This document shows, in pieces, positions 33,252 to 44,142 of a DNA stretch of 64,000 nucleotides. Positions within the stretch are counted from its first letter, which is position 1. Each line of letters opens with the position of its first letter. This stretch comes from Catonia carolina (Eukaryota > Arthropoda > Insecta > Hemiptera > Achilidae): the NCBI GenBank assembly GCA_035578175.1, contig JAQMRL010000021.1, positions 2,428,323-2,492,322 on the forward strand, in the 5' to 3' direction. Both the position numbers and the translations under genes were made by a program. The notes below the pieces were generated by a model. It was not told the origin of the DNA. It ran no database searches and saw only the letters and a list, made by a program, of their open reading frames with translations.

Positions 33252-33945
33252 CAGTGGTTCCCAACCTTTTATGGGGCATCGCCCCTTTGTGAAGGATGAC
33301 TTACACCTATCGTCCCCTTCTCTTAGCATCGTATACCTAATTTAATTTGAAGTAATGTGTTGATAAATAATAAAGTATGTTATTCTGTAAAACAGATTTA
33401 TTATTTTTTTTTTATTTATTTTTTTTTAATTTTTTTTTTTTATTTAACGTCGCATCAACTGCAGTGGTCATTAGCGACGACGTTGGGGTGGAACTTTATG
33501 CGATGTAGGATGAAATGATTTTTTGTAACGTATGAAAATATGCCATGCCCGAGTGGGATTCGAACCCAGGACCGCATGATGAAAGGCGAGCACGTTACCA
33601 ACTGCGCCAATGCGGCCGGCGATTTATTATTTAGATTTTTATTATTTAGATTTATTATTGTTCACAACAAATAATGAACCAAAGCAGTTGTGTCCAGAAT
33701 TCTTCATCTCATGTGTAGGAGCTCGACCATAAAAAATGTCAACAAAGAGTTTAGTTTATTTGTTTGTAAAAACTAAACTATTTGTTTATAAAAAAACATG
33801 TATCCGCGACAGTAAAGATTCTACCCTGTAGTACAGTTTTATTTTTCTGTCTTTGAATACTCATCGCCCCCCACAAATTGATCGCCCCCCCTGCAAACCC
33901 AAATCGCCCACCAGGGGGCGATCGCCCCCAGGTTGGGAACCACTG
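33252..33945. mobile_element. hAT-type non-autonomous element with a SINE-T inside
   Basis: Terminal inverted repeats CAGTGGTTCCCAACCT and AGGTTGGGAACCACTG. A perfect 8-bp duplication ATTTAAAC lies at 33244-33251 and 33946-33953. Repeated ATCGCCCCCC motifs near both ends are subterminal. About 468 bp without the SINE. No transposase. Confidence 0.92.
33407..33620 (-). repeat. SINE-T, full length with 12-bp target duplication
   Basis: GATTTATTATTT at 33395-33406 and 33621-33632. Read on minus: head GCCGGCCGCATTGGCGCAGT, B box GGTTCGAATCC, body with GTCGCTAATGACC, then an A/T-rich tail. Confidence 0.92.
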
Positions 33946-33994
33946 ATTTAAACGGACAATCTTCATTGAAATGGTAAGATAAAGAGGGTAAATG

Positions 33995-33995
<1 letters not shown>

Positions 33996-34047
<52 letters not shown>

Positions 34048-34048
34048 C

Positions 34049-34133
<85 letters not shown>

Positions 34134-34145
34134 CGAGTGTGTGTA
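33996..34145. repeat. (GT)n microsatellite outside HINE
   Basis: About 150 bp of GT with a few GC interruptions. The flanks (AAAGAGGGTAAATGCC and GGAAACAATGAAAC) are not HINE, so this tract has another origin. Confidence 0.9.
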
Positions 34146-35035
34146 GGAAACAATGAAACACCTCCCCAAACAAAAACTTCTTATTACTCGGTTTGACATC
34201 TCAGTTTCAAGTAAATTATCAAAGAATACACCCCGTCCGCCGACCGTCCGTAGTACGCTGTAAATATTATACTTCATTATAAAGTTGTAAGAGAAAGATG
34301 CACCGAATAAGAGCGTATGTGACAGAGTGAGAAAAAAGATAATAGAGAGATACTCTTCTACTCCCGACGGTTGGTTGTTCTCACACATTCCAGTCTTTCT
34401 TGGCTGTTAAATTCCCTCCACCCTATCACTTTTAATATTATTATTATTATTTCCTCCCACGCGCACGCACTCGTGCGCATTATCCATATACTCGTGCATA
34501 AGCTTTTATTATGATAGTAGAAGCTGAAAATTATATTGATCACAGATTTTTTTGTTCACAATCATCATAATCATCAAAATGATTGACGTCTAATGTTATA
34601 ATATACCAAATACTAATACTAAATATTAGTATCCATCAATACTGTTATTACTGATCATAACCTAACTTATGAATAAAAAAATATATATATACTCGTATAT
34701 TGTGGTTTTGTATATTCCATTTTTTCTTTTTAATAAATATATTTTGTACAATCATTTTATATACCTCCCGATAGAGCGATCATCCAACGCCTTCTAAATT
34801 GTAATATACCCACATTATTATTATTTTATGAAAATTTGCCCACGCGTTTCGTGATTATTATTATTATTATTATTATTATCGATAAAATTGATCCCACAAA
34901 ATAAAATACCTCCCATGACTAAATTATAAGTTTATATAAAATTATTGTACTCAATATGTTATAAAAATATATATCCAGATTTTTTTTATTACGGAAGAAC
35001 TACCTGATAACGAGGACAGTTTGAACGAATACTTG
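34146..35035. other. AT-rich spacer
   Basis: Short (ATT)n runs near 34435-34450 and 34855-34880. A GC-richer stretch near 34450-34480 (CACGCGCACGCACTCGTGCG). No gene recognised. Confidence 0.45.
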
Positions 35036-35205
35036 TTTTTTTTATTTATTTATTTAACGTCGCATCAACTGTTGTGGTCATTAGCGACGACGTTGAGGTG
35101 TAACTGTGCGTAATGAGGATGAAAATGATTTTTTGTAACGTATGAAAATATGCCGTGCCTGAGTGGGATTCGAACCCAGGACCGCATGATGAGAGGCGAG
35201 CACGC
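35036..35205 (-). repeat. SINE-T, head-truncated
   Basis: T-rich tail, body GTCGCATCAACTGTTGTGG, then B box and half the head up to GAGGCGAGCACG. The A box is lost. GAATACTT on both sides may be the target duplication. Confidence 0.85.
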
Positions 35206-35276
35206 CTCTTCTTTATTGAATACTTATTCATTTATTTTTTAACATCTAAGTTTATTTACTATGAACTCGCCACTCC

Positions 35277-35440
35277 AGCGGCGCTCCGCGCCGCTTCCGT
35301 GTCTCGACCTCAGAGGGGTAGGTGGATCAGAATACATAAGTGGATCAGAACCATAAAAGTACGGGCGCTGCGCGCCCGCACTTTGTCATATGGTGAAGTT
35401 CGGCCGCCAAGGGGGTTAGGTGGATCAGAATTTATAAGTG
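35277..35440. repeat. Two GC-rich hairpins among GGTGGATCAGAAT repeats
   Basis: AGCGGCGC-TCC-GCGCCGCT (35277-35295) has a perfect 8-bp stem and CGGGCGC-TGC-GCGCCCG (35362-35378) a perfect 7-bp stem. They are interspersed with TAGGTGGATCAGAAT at about 35319 and 35417 and a shorter copy (GTGGATCAGAA) at 35340. Their composition contrasts strongly with the surrounding AT-rich DNA. Not recognised. Confidence 0.8.
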
Positions 35441-35454
35441 AATAGGGTAAAGTC

Positions 35455-36310
35455 CGGTCAGAAGTTTTTAATTTTTAAGTTCTAAATATTGAAGTCTGAG
35501 ATTTGAAGATATTTTACTTCTCAGGTTGAGGTTTGATGTTTATAAGTTTTACGTTTCAAAATTAAGAATTTTAACTTTTAAAGTTTTATAATAACTTAAA
35601 ATTATTTTAAGGTTTGAAATTTTAGAAAGTGAGGTTTGAAAGTTTGGGGTTGCTTTGATGTTTGCTGTTTGAAGGTTGAGAGCTAGAAGTCTCAAGTATC
35701 AAGTTATCCTGAGTGAGGAAGTTTAAAAGTTTGTGGTTCATGTTTTAATGTCAGAAGTTTTTTATATGGTCGAATTTAAGCATAGTCAACAAACACGATG
35801 CGTGGCGATGGTCATTGAAGCCTTAACATGATTAAATGTTTCAAATTTTATAGCTTGAAATTCATTTATTGTTTAATAAAAAATGTATGTATTTTTTCCA
35901 AATTTTTGGGTCATTCCCTCCTTGCCGAAATCAATCTAATGCGTTTCGAATCGGTCTGGTGATTTCTGCTCACATTTCTCTCTGTTAATTTTGAAATTTG
36001 AATGTTAGAGATTTTAACCTATAAACGTTTCATCCTGTGGTTTAACGTTTGTATAGGTTCGAAGTTTCAAATATTAAATTTTGAACTTTGTTGTTTTATA
36101 ATTTGTAGGTTTAAAGTTTCAATGATTGAAGGGTTTTACGATTAAAAGCGTGAGTTCTTAAATTTTGGGATTGATGTTTTAAGTTTTAAAATTCGAAGTT
36201 TCAGGTTTTTAATGAATTTACATTTTAGGTCGAGGTTTGCTGTTTATAGGTTTTACAATTTTAAAAATTTAAAATTTTAAAGTAATATTAGTATGTTCAA
36301 ATTTAAAGTA
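35455..36310. repeat. Degenerate GTTT/GAAGTTT-rich low-complexity region
   Basis: Words such as GAAGTTT, GAGGTTTG and AAGTTTTA recur every 15-30 bp. A longer block at 35523-35590 (GGTTGAGGTTTGATGTTTAT) is repeated near 36227-36285 (GGTCGAGGTTTGCTGTTTAT). A less repetitive insert of about 200 bp lies near 35770-35990. No open frame of note. Confidence 0.55.
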
Positions 36311-36352
36311 AGTATAGTAAATATTTTTGTAATCTGTTCAATTCAATTTTTG

Positions 36353-36657
36353 TGTACGTTGCAATCTATTCAATTCAGAACAATAAGCAACCCCATGACC
36401 CAATTAGATGAGGATGATGTGTATGACGTGTAAATGAGGTGTATTCTTGTACAAACTCAGGTCGACCATTCCTGAGAAAGTATGGTTAATTGATCCCCAA
36501 CCATTAAAGTACACCGGTAACCACTGTCTAGTATTCAAATCCGTATAAATGTACCTACTTTTACTAGGATTTGAACCAGGAACCTTCGTCTCCCAAAACC
36601 AGCTGTTAAACAGCTGTTTTTGACGACGACTTTACCTCTAGACCAACCCGGTGGGTT
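36353..36657 (-). repeat. SINE-G copy
   Basis: Head CCCACCGGGTTGGTCTAGAG on minus, CAGCTG inverted repeat shortened to about 9 bp, B box GGTTCAAATCC. TCAATTT near both ends may be the duplication. Confidence 0.85.
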
Positions 36658-36681
36658 ACAATCAATTTAAAAACAAAAACT

Positions 36682-37256
36682 GTGTTGTTTAGGTGATCAG
36701 CCGAAAGGCTGGTTTGAACCTGTAGAGGTTTTACTAAGTAACACGAAGAGTGAGGTGGTTAACTATTGCCTTCCTCACTGAGTGGAAAAGTACGCTTATC
36801 AGCATGCCGGGCCCTCTGAAAAGCACAAATTTTCCACTCTGCAAATGACACCTTCATATCATTCACCACAGAATCTGCCGGCCGCATTGGCGAAGTTGGT
36901 AACGTGCTCGCCTCTCACCATGCGGTCTTGGGTTCGAATCCCATTCAGGCACGGCATATTTTCATACGTTACAAAAAATCATTTCATCATTCACCGTCTG
37001 CATTAGCAGTAATTGCAGAACAGTCGGACGTTAAACCAAAAAAAAAAAACCACAGAATCTGGATGTATAATGAAATTTATTACTTTCAGAAGGTAACTCA
37101 GATTAGTGTCTTTTACACCTCTACCTCTTCTGTTTTTAAATGATTCAGTCATTTAATTGGCTGACCATGTGATAAGAAACAGAAATATTTATTTTAGTCC
37201 TACAACGAACAGATTGAGTGTAAATAATTTGACACTCCACCTGTCTGTTATGGGCA
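36682..37256 (-). repeat. SINE-A interrupted by SINE-T
   Basis: Tail end TTGTTTAGGTGATCAGCC at 36685; head end CTGTCTGTTATGGGCAG at 37256. The interruption at 36878-37049 has an exact target duplication inside the SINE-A. Confidence 0.92.
36878..37049 (+). repeat. SINE-T, full length with 12-bp target duplication
   Basis: CCACAGAATCTG at 36866-36877 and 37050-37061. A box within TTGGCGAAGTTGG (36888-36900), B box GGTTCGAATCC (36931-36941), body ending AGTCGGACGTTAAACC, then an A-tail. This is the cleanest SINE-T here: 172 bp and probably the youngest layer. Confidence 0.95.
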
Positions 37257-37483
37257 GAAAACAAAAACTAAGTAAATAATAAGAAAGTGTTTACATTACG
37301 AAGACAATGCCAATGGTATTGCTTCCAAAAGAAAAATAAATTATTTACAATTTTTGAAAGCATTAAATATAGATAAAAAATGAATAAAGTAGAATGGTGG
37401 GTCTTTACTGTTATTCCCCCCCCCCCACTAGCATAATTTTTCACATTTTGTGGATATTTCGTAGGTATTCTTACTGTGTTTTT

Positions 37484-38433
37484 ACTTTCCCTTGCCTATA
37501 TAAATATACAGGAAGGAAAGTATTGTTTCCTATCGATTTTTCGAAATCGAGTTTTCACCGTATCTACACGTTTTCAGACCCCCTGAACCCAAAGAACATG
37601 TTTTTAGCGATTGGTCTGTGTGTGTGTGTGTGTGTGTGCGCGCGCGCGCGCGCGCGTGTGTGTGTGTGTGTATAGAATATCTCAAGAACGGAACATGGTA
37701 CGAACTTGAAACTTAAGTTACATACCACTACCGGACCCGACACGAACATTTTCATCAAAATCGGTTAACCGGAAGTAGTAGTTTATTCGTGTCATTTTTA
37801 ACTTTTTTTCGATTTTCTCAAAAATTGGTCCTACGATTTTTTTAATCGCCTCGTTTCCTAAATTTTTTATGCTCTACAAGATAGGGTAGGCGCCATGTTT
37901 GCTGAAATTCTTGGTGAGGCTGTTTTCACATAAAACAGCTGTTGTTTTTTTTTAAGATTGCGGCTTTAATATCTATTTTAGCGCAAAACTTTATATAATA
38001 AAATTTGCAGAGAATTTAAAGGTCTACAACTTCTATTTCAAACATTTTTTGTATAACGCTTAGTTTAGCGGTAATTAGTGATTTTCTGTTTTCTTCTCAC
38101 GAAAACGTGTGAAAAATCGATTTTTTTAAGACTTAGTATGCATTTTATGACATAGCTAAGTGTATATAACCAAATTTATAGAAAATTAAAAGATCTACAA
38201 CTTTTAATAAAAGCATTTTTCTCTACAGAGCCTAGTTTAGCGTGAAAGAGTGATTTTCCGTATTTTAAAGCCGAACTGAGGTTGATTTTCATTTTGCGTC
38301 TAATGATTAAAATAAGGTTATGTTTTTTGAGGTTAGTTTTTTGTTTATTTGTAATGTTTTAGTACTAATGTTAGGTTTATTGTTAACTATTTGCATTGGC
38401 AAGAGAAAGTTGTGTGAGTGTTTCACACCAGAT
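37484..38433 (+). mobile_element. HINE copy, full length, GT/CG tract
   Basis: 5' ACTTTCCCTTGCC (one mismatch). Tract 37617-37671 contains an 18-bp CG run. Perfect 3' 13-mer, hairpin and CAGAT. Confidence 0.92.
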
Positions 38434-39596
38434 TTTTAACGATAAAAATGGGAAAAATATTTTGTTAAATCCTACAGCAATATTCTTCAAGGTTATATTT
38501 ACAAGAGCGATGATTCTATAACTAAAAATAAGAAAAAAGTTAATATAAACATAGGTCCGGAAATTTCGCCATGATTCCTGGAAAAGCAGTGAAATGAAGC
38601 CATAGGCTACTGAAATTCTGAAAAGGTAAATTAAGTGGAATATTTAGTGGTTTTCACGGTTTTTAACCTGGGAAACTTAAAAAAGAGTCCCAAAACTCCA
38701 TTGCTTTTAGTTTTTAAGAAAACTACGAGAAAACATTAAAAAGTAGGGTTAAAAATTACACGTTTTTAAGTTAACTGTAAAATAACTGTTAAGTTACGAA
38801 TAAACACAGAAAACGTTTTAATAAATTTAATTTTCATAGACGTAATTTATACCATTTTTTCACATTAAAATTCTCTACAATTTTCATTTTTTTAAATTAC
38901 GAATAAACAAGCGCGCACGCACACACACACACACAACAAATGATCACACCAATTTACAAGACTAGAGTAGATTTATAGAAATGTCGTTCAAATTATTTAA
39001 CGTGGTTTAAAATGATCGCTTAAAACGAGGAAAAAATAAAATAAAATAAAAATTATTAAGTACGAAATATTGAGACATAATAAGAATATCTTTCGACATC
39101 AAGAACGATTACCCGAATAAGTAATTTTGAAGAGATACAACTGTAATAATCACACTAACTTGTAGATTTGGTGATCAGTAACAGGTGGTTTTGTACATGT
39201 ACGCTATCTATCGGAAGTTTACTGAACTAACTGAACACTGCGCACAGTACAATGAAATCTTACACAGTACATTTTTATTGAATTACAATTAATTATCATG
39301 TGAAAACAAAGTAATATTTAAAATTTTTCACGACTCGTAAATTAATTTAAAATTATTAGCAGAAATAATACGTTTTGATCGTATAATCTAAAAAGAAATT
39401 CTATTTATTTAATTAACTTAACACTATATTTTATTTATTTATTTGATATCACATAAAAACCGTTATGAAACACACACTACTTTCTCTTGCCAAAGTCAAT
39501 ATTGTTATATACGCCATTAAATTGTTTACTAATTATATTTATTAGACTTTTAGAGTGTATTTTTGATTTTTTTTTCTAGAAATTGCATATATTTTT
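38434..39596. other. Non-coding spacer with repeat traces
   Basis: Near 38514-38560 it matches part of the 15144/15604 repeat (TAAGAAAAAAGTTAATATAA). A short CA/CG run lies at 38911-38936. A HINE 3' end fragment in reverse lies at 39462-39505 (ACTTTCTCTTGCCAAAG). No gene seen. Confidence 0.5.
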
Positions 39597-39726
39597 ACTG
39601 TCTCTTGCCTATTAGAATATATAGGAAGGAAAGTATTGTTTTCATGTCGATTTTAACAAATCCAGTTTTCACCGGATCTACACGTTTTCAGATCCCCGAA
39701 CCCAAAAAACATGTTTTTAGCGATTG

Positions 39727-39793
<67 letters not shown>

Positions 39794-39853
39794 CGCGTGC
39801 GTGCGTGCGCGTATGAGTGTGTGCGCGCGCGTGTGTGTGTATGTGTGTGTGTG

Positions 39854-39919
<66 letters not shown>

Positions 39920-40622
39920 CAGAATATCTCAAGAACGGAACATCGTACGAACTTGAAACTTAAGTTACATACCACTACCGGACCCGACACGAACATTTTC
40001 ATCAAAATCGGTCAACCGGAAGTAATAGTTTATTCGTATAATTTTTCACTTTTTTGCGATTTTCTCAAAAACTGGTCCTACGATTATTTTTAAAATCGTC
40101 TTGTTTACTAAATGTTTATGCTCTACAAGATAGGGTAGGCGCCATGTTTGCTGAAATTCTTGGTGAGGCTGTTTTCACGTAAAAATACTGTTTTTTTACG
40201 ATTGCGGCTTTAAATGCATTTTAGCGCAAAAATTTATATAAAAAAATGTAGGGAATTTAAAATTCTACAAATTTTATTTCAAACATTTTTTTTGGATAAC
40301 GCTTAGTTTAGCGGTAATAAGCGATTTTCTGTTTTTTCTCACGAAATGTGTGAAAAATCCATTTTTTAAGATTTCGGCCTTAGTATGCATTTTACGACAA
40401 AAGTGTATAGAATCAAATTTATAGCAAATTAAAAGATCTACAACTTTTATTTCAAGCATTTTTCACTACAGAGCCTAGTTTAGCGTGAAAGAGTGATTTC
40501 CGTATTTTTAAGCCAAAGTGAGGTTGATTTTAATTTTTTTAATGTTTTATTGCTAATGTTAGGTTATATTGTTAATTATTTGCATTGGCAAGAAAAAGTT
40601 GTGTGAGTGTTTCACACCAGAT
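39597..40622 (+). mobile_element. HINE copy with the longest GT/CG tract
   Basis: 5' ACTGTCTCTTGCC, 3' GGCAAGAAAAAGT (each one mismatch), hairpin perfect. The body is complete except for a short loss before the 3' end. Confidence 0.9.
39730..39917. repeat. (GT)n/(CG)n microsatellite inside HINE
   Basis: About 188 bp alternating purine-pyrimidine, with CG-rich segments at 39784-39812 and 39823-39831. Open frames through it (for example 39563-40093) are Cys-Val or Thr-His repeats and not genes. Confidence 0.95.
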
Positions 40623-40654
40623 TTTTTTAAATGTCTTCGTTATAAGCTCCAGTG

Positions 40655-40995
40655 TAGTTTTTAAATCTCTTTTTACTGTTATACTAGATAAGAGAAAGAA
40701 TGCCTACCCTAGGACAAGAGTCTTGTACAGACTCAGGTCGACCATTCCTGAGAGAGTATGGTTAATTGAAACCCAACCATTAAATTACACCGGTAACCAC
40801 TGTCTAGCATTCAAATCCGTATAAAAGTAACTACCTTTACTAGGATTTGAATCAGGAACCTTCGTCTCCGAAAATCAGCTGTTAAACAGCTGATTTTGGC
40901 GACGACTTTACCTCTAGACCAATCCGGTGGGTTTAGTTATAAATTACTCGTAATATTTAGTTATAAATAACAATAATATTAGTAATATTATAATA
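40655..40995. repeat. Direct repeat flanking a Tc1-type element, left copy
   Basis: TGTAGTTTTTAAATCTCTTT through AATATTAGTAATATTATAAT. It recurs in parts at 41777-42057. It includes a SINE-G at 40713-40934 whose last 46 bp is also duplicated. Confidence 0.8.
40713..40934 (-). repeat. SINE-G, tail-truncated
   Basis: Minus head ACCCACCGGATTGGTCTAG, perfect inverted repeat AAAATCAGCTGTT, B box (GATTCAAATCC) with one mismatch. The body stops at CTGTACAAGAC. Confidence 0.85.
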
Positions 40996-41776
40996 CCGGG
41001 TGATTGTTTAGTCCTGTTACCCAATTGTTAATGTCTGGTAAATTTTTTCTAAGAAAGGGATATTTTGTTTTGTGACACAAAGTTGGTAGCCCTACTCAAC
41101 CGGTATAGATACGACAGTTTGAGTTGATTCTCCTTGAGTTGCGTAAAATTTTGTGCTGTTTCCAGTTGTGTTACGAACAGAATGTCTTTTACCCTAGAAC
41201 AACGGGTTTTCATTCTTGAACAATATTTTGTTACAAAATCGTATGCGAGTGTAAAAGAATCATTTCAAATTAAATTTTTTGGTGTTCCTCCACTCTATTC
41301 TAGTCAATTTCTAGGCTAACTAACTGATTTTTAGAGGCAGGTATTGTTTGCAGCAGAAAACGTAGTGGTCGACCAACTCTCTTAACAGATGACGTTAAGA
41401 GAATGTGAAAACAAGATTGCTCAATTCTCCATGGAAAAGTTTACAAAAACTTTCCTCGCATGTTGATTTGTCATGTTCGAGTGCTCAGAAAGCTGCTAAA
41501 AAATTGAAATTGTATCCGTATCACATACGATTAGTTCTAGAGCTTCAGCCTCCAGATTTAAACAAGAGATTGTTTAAGGAAAAAAGACATTCTGTTCGTA
41601 GCACGACCGGAAATGGCACAAACTTTTACACAGCTCAAGGAGAATCAACTCACACTGCCATATCCATACTGGTTGAGTAGGGCTACCAACTTAGTGTCAC
41701 AAAACAAAATTTATTTTTTTTAGAAAAATATTACCAGACATTAACAATTGGGTAACAGGACTAAAAAATCACTCTG
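40996..41776 (+). mobile_element. Tc1/IS630-type element with ~110-bp terminal inverted repeats
   Basis: TTTAGTCCTGTTACCCAATT and the following 90 bp, down to GGTAGCCCTACTCAACC, recur inverted at the right end (41672-41776). TA dinucleotides flank it (40994-40995, 41777-41778). At 781 bp it is too short for an intact transposase. Confidence 0.85.
41181..41680 (+). pseudogene. Transposase N-terminal remnant of the long-TIR element
   Basis: MSFTLEQRVFILEQYFVTKS, then YASVKESFQ, is the first helix-turn-helix typical of insect Tc1/IS630-related transposases. After about residue 45 the frame is broken. SRKRSGRPTLL-like and LSSHVDLSCSSAQKAAKKLK sequences (second helix-turn-helix) follow in other frames. 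The whole catalytic domain is absent. A distant relationship to the family at 7718-8668 is possible from the similar N-terminus. Confidence 0.7.
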
Positions 41777-42057
41777 TAGTTTTTAAATCTCTTTTGTACT
41801 GTTAGACTACATAAGAGAAAGAACGCCTAGCCTAGGACATGGCTTTTAGTCATAGTTAGTATCTCAGTTTTTTCCATCTCGTTCATTGTAAATTGTTGTA
41901 AATTAATTTTTAATTAATTAATTAACTTTTTTGTTAAAAATAAATATTATTGATATTTCATGTAAATAATATTTACAGCTGATTTTGGCGACGACTTTAC
42001 CTCTAAACCAATCCGGTGGGTTTAGTTATAAATAACAATAATATTGGTAATATTATA
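41777..42057. repeat. Direct repeat flanking a Tc1-type element, right copy
   Basis: Repeats TGTAGTTTTTAAATCTCTTT and ACGCCTAGCCTAGGACA. Then about 130 bp differs. Then the SINE-G head end (CAGCTGATTTTGGCGACGAC, 41978-42022) and GGGTTTAGTTATAAATAACA repeat the left copy. The Tc1-type element sits exactly at the junction of the two copies. Confidence 0.8.
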
Positions 42058-42343
42058 ATAGTATATTTACAATATTACAATAGTATAATAGTAATTAGTA
42101 ATATTTACAATAATAAATAATAATAGTATTTATAGTACAGCCGCTCTTAGTTTGCTCCTAATGTAAACAAATAATGACGTCACTGAGCATGCGCATTATA
42201 TCAAAATGTGTACACGCTGATTAAAAAGTAACAACAAAATACTTTCAAAAGTATTTAAATACAAAATACTTTTTTAAGTATTTTTCTAAATAAAATTGTT
42301 AGACCTACATCATATCATGACTGATGTTTTTAGTACTTTAAGT

Positions 42344-42706
42344 AGTTACACTCAATCTGTTCATTGCAGGGCTAACATAAATAGTTCTGTTTCTTATCAC
42401 ATGGTCAGCCAATTAAATGACTGAATCATTTAAGAACAGAAGAGGTAGAGGTGTACTGTGACACTAATCAGAGTTATCTCCTCTGAAAGTAATGAATTTC
42501 ATTATACAGCCAGACCCTGTGGTGAATGAAGTGAAGGTGTCATTTGCAGAGTGGAAAATATGTGCTTTTCAGAGGGCCCGGCATGCTGATAAGCGTACTT
42601 TTCCACTCAGTGAGGAAGGCACGGTAAACCACTTCACTCCTCGATTTACTTAGTAAAACCTCTACAGGTTCAAACCAGCCTTTTGGCTGATGACCTAAAC
42701 AACAAC
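42344..42706 (+). repeat. SINE-A, slightly head-truncated
   Basis: Starts near ACACTCAATCTGTTCATTGC and ends CCTAAACAACAACAAAT. The shared frame is broken by a one-base deletion in GAGGAAGGCACGG. Confidence 0.9.
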
Positions 42707-42762
42707 AAATAGTAATTAGTAATATTTACAATAATAAATAATAATAATAATAATATTTAGTT

Positions 42763-43160
42763 GTTGTTGTTGTTTAGGTCATCAGCCGAAAGGTTGGTTT
42801 GAACCTGTAGAGGTTTTACTAAGTAAAACGAGGAGTGAGGTGGTTTACCATTGTCTTCCTCACTGAATGGAAAAATACACTTATCAGCATGCCGGGCCCT
42901 CTGAAAAGCACATATTTTCCACTCTGCAAATGACACCTTCACTTCATTCACCACAGGGTCTGGCTGTATAATGAAATTCATTACTTTCAGAGAAGATAAC
43001 TCTGATTAGTGTCTTTTACACCTCTACCTCTTCTGTTCTTTAATGATTCAGTCATTTAATTGGCTGACCATGTGATAAGAAACAGAACTATTTATTTTAG
43101 CCCTGCAACGAACAGATTGAGTGTAAATAATTTGACACTCCACCTGTCTGTTATGGGCAG
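42763..43160 (-). repeat. SINE-A, full length with 11-bp target duplication
   Basis: AATATTTAGTT at 42752-42762 and 43161-43171. Inverted relative to the copy at 42344, so the pair could form a hairpin of about 360 bp. It keeps the shared open frame (42757-42981). Confidence 0.93.
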
Positions 43161-43171
43161 AATATTTAGTT

Positions 43172-44142
43172 ATAAATTAATAATAAAAATACAAATTTAT
43201 ATGATTACCGGGTTACTAGAGTGTTGTACAACGAATCGGAATTATGAATGAATATTGAGCATGAAAATTAAAATTTAAAGGTTCTATTTTTAAAGATTTA
43301 TTTACATAATAAAATTAAATTTTAATAGGCTTAAAATGTTTGTATGTTATTTCACGCATTTGTTCTTAGAAGCAAGCGGTCGGCGCATTTTGTGTTACTT
43401 TGATACATTTTTCAGTGTTATATGTACTATAATATAAACCGTGGAACCGGAGAATAACGTGGATGGAACGGATGTAATATTAAAGATCAAGTCAGCCGTG
43501 GTTTGCCAAAGCAACAAAGATTTCAAAGGGATTTCACTATCTTTGTCTAACATTTTACTAGAGAACTAGTTAAGTTAGTTCAGTGTTCGTTCACTAGTAT
43601 ATATTAGTTCACGAGTGAACGATTCCTAATTGATTCATAAATCCAGATCAAACAACTCGTTCTAACTTGACTGTTTCAAAATTCCACTCTACACGGCTAA
43701 TCGACCGTGAAGCAAAAGACCGAGTCACAGTTCTCCAAGAATCGGCCGCTCTCACACTACTTTAAATCCCTTTAAATCTCGCATTAAATTATTACATACT
43801 CGCTTCAAAATACTAGTACAACTGAACTGAAAATATTAGACAATTATTTCAAACAATTCAATACCTTCGTGCTCGCTTTTAAACATTTCACTTTAATCGT
43901 GAGAAAATTAAAAAAAAAAAACTCGAGTGAAATAGAATATCCCTTTAAAACTTGTCGTTAATAAATCCACTTAATGGGTCTCCGATTAATCACCATTTAT
44001 TCCTTCTTCCTTCTGATCCACGCCAAATATAGACGACAAGCTTATGTTGTATAGGTTACTAGGCATACTTCCTAACTGGAATGAAGCCAATATTTAACAG
44101 ATTGTTCTCAAATAAACTTCCTGCAATGATTTTAAAATTGTT
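43172..44142. other. Mostly unassigned spacer
   Basis: AT-rich with no repeat family recognised. It contains one exon-like open stretch at 43441-43569, listed separately. Near 43570-43630 are repeated GTTAGTTCAGTG and TTAGTTCACGAGTG motifs. Confidence 0.4.
43441..43569 (+). other. Exon-like open stretch of 42 codons, unassigned
   Basis: Reads VEPENNVDGTDVILKIKSAV then CQSNKDFKGISLSL and ends at TAG. Codon use looks more gene-like than its surroundings, but there is no ATG and the frame is closed by TAA just upstream. It could be the degraded start of a transposon gene. No family recognised. Confidence 0.2.

Noticed and set aside
33252..33945. Host gene region suggested by the GC-rich CGCCCCC motifs
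   Set aside because: The motifs are subterminal repeats of a hAT-type element with clear ends and duplication.
33778..34388. Overlapping minus-strand frames of 104-141 codons rich in Thr-His
   Set aside because: They cross the (GT)n tract and the hAT-type element end, with no domain.
35155..35445. 96-codon plus-strand frame with Arg-rich stretches
   Set aside because: It is a chance frame across a SINE-T head and the GC hairpins.
36878..36950. tRNA gene at the SINE-T head
   Set aside because: It has a poly-A tail, a target duplication and several other copies, which shows it is a SINE.
39563..40093. 176-codon open frame, and similar Cys-Val or Thr-His frames in other HINE copies
   Set aside because: They are created by the GT/CA microsatellite and have no codon constraint.
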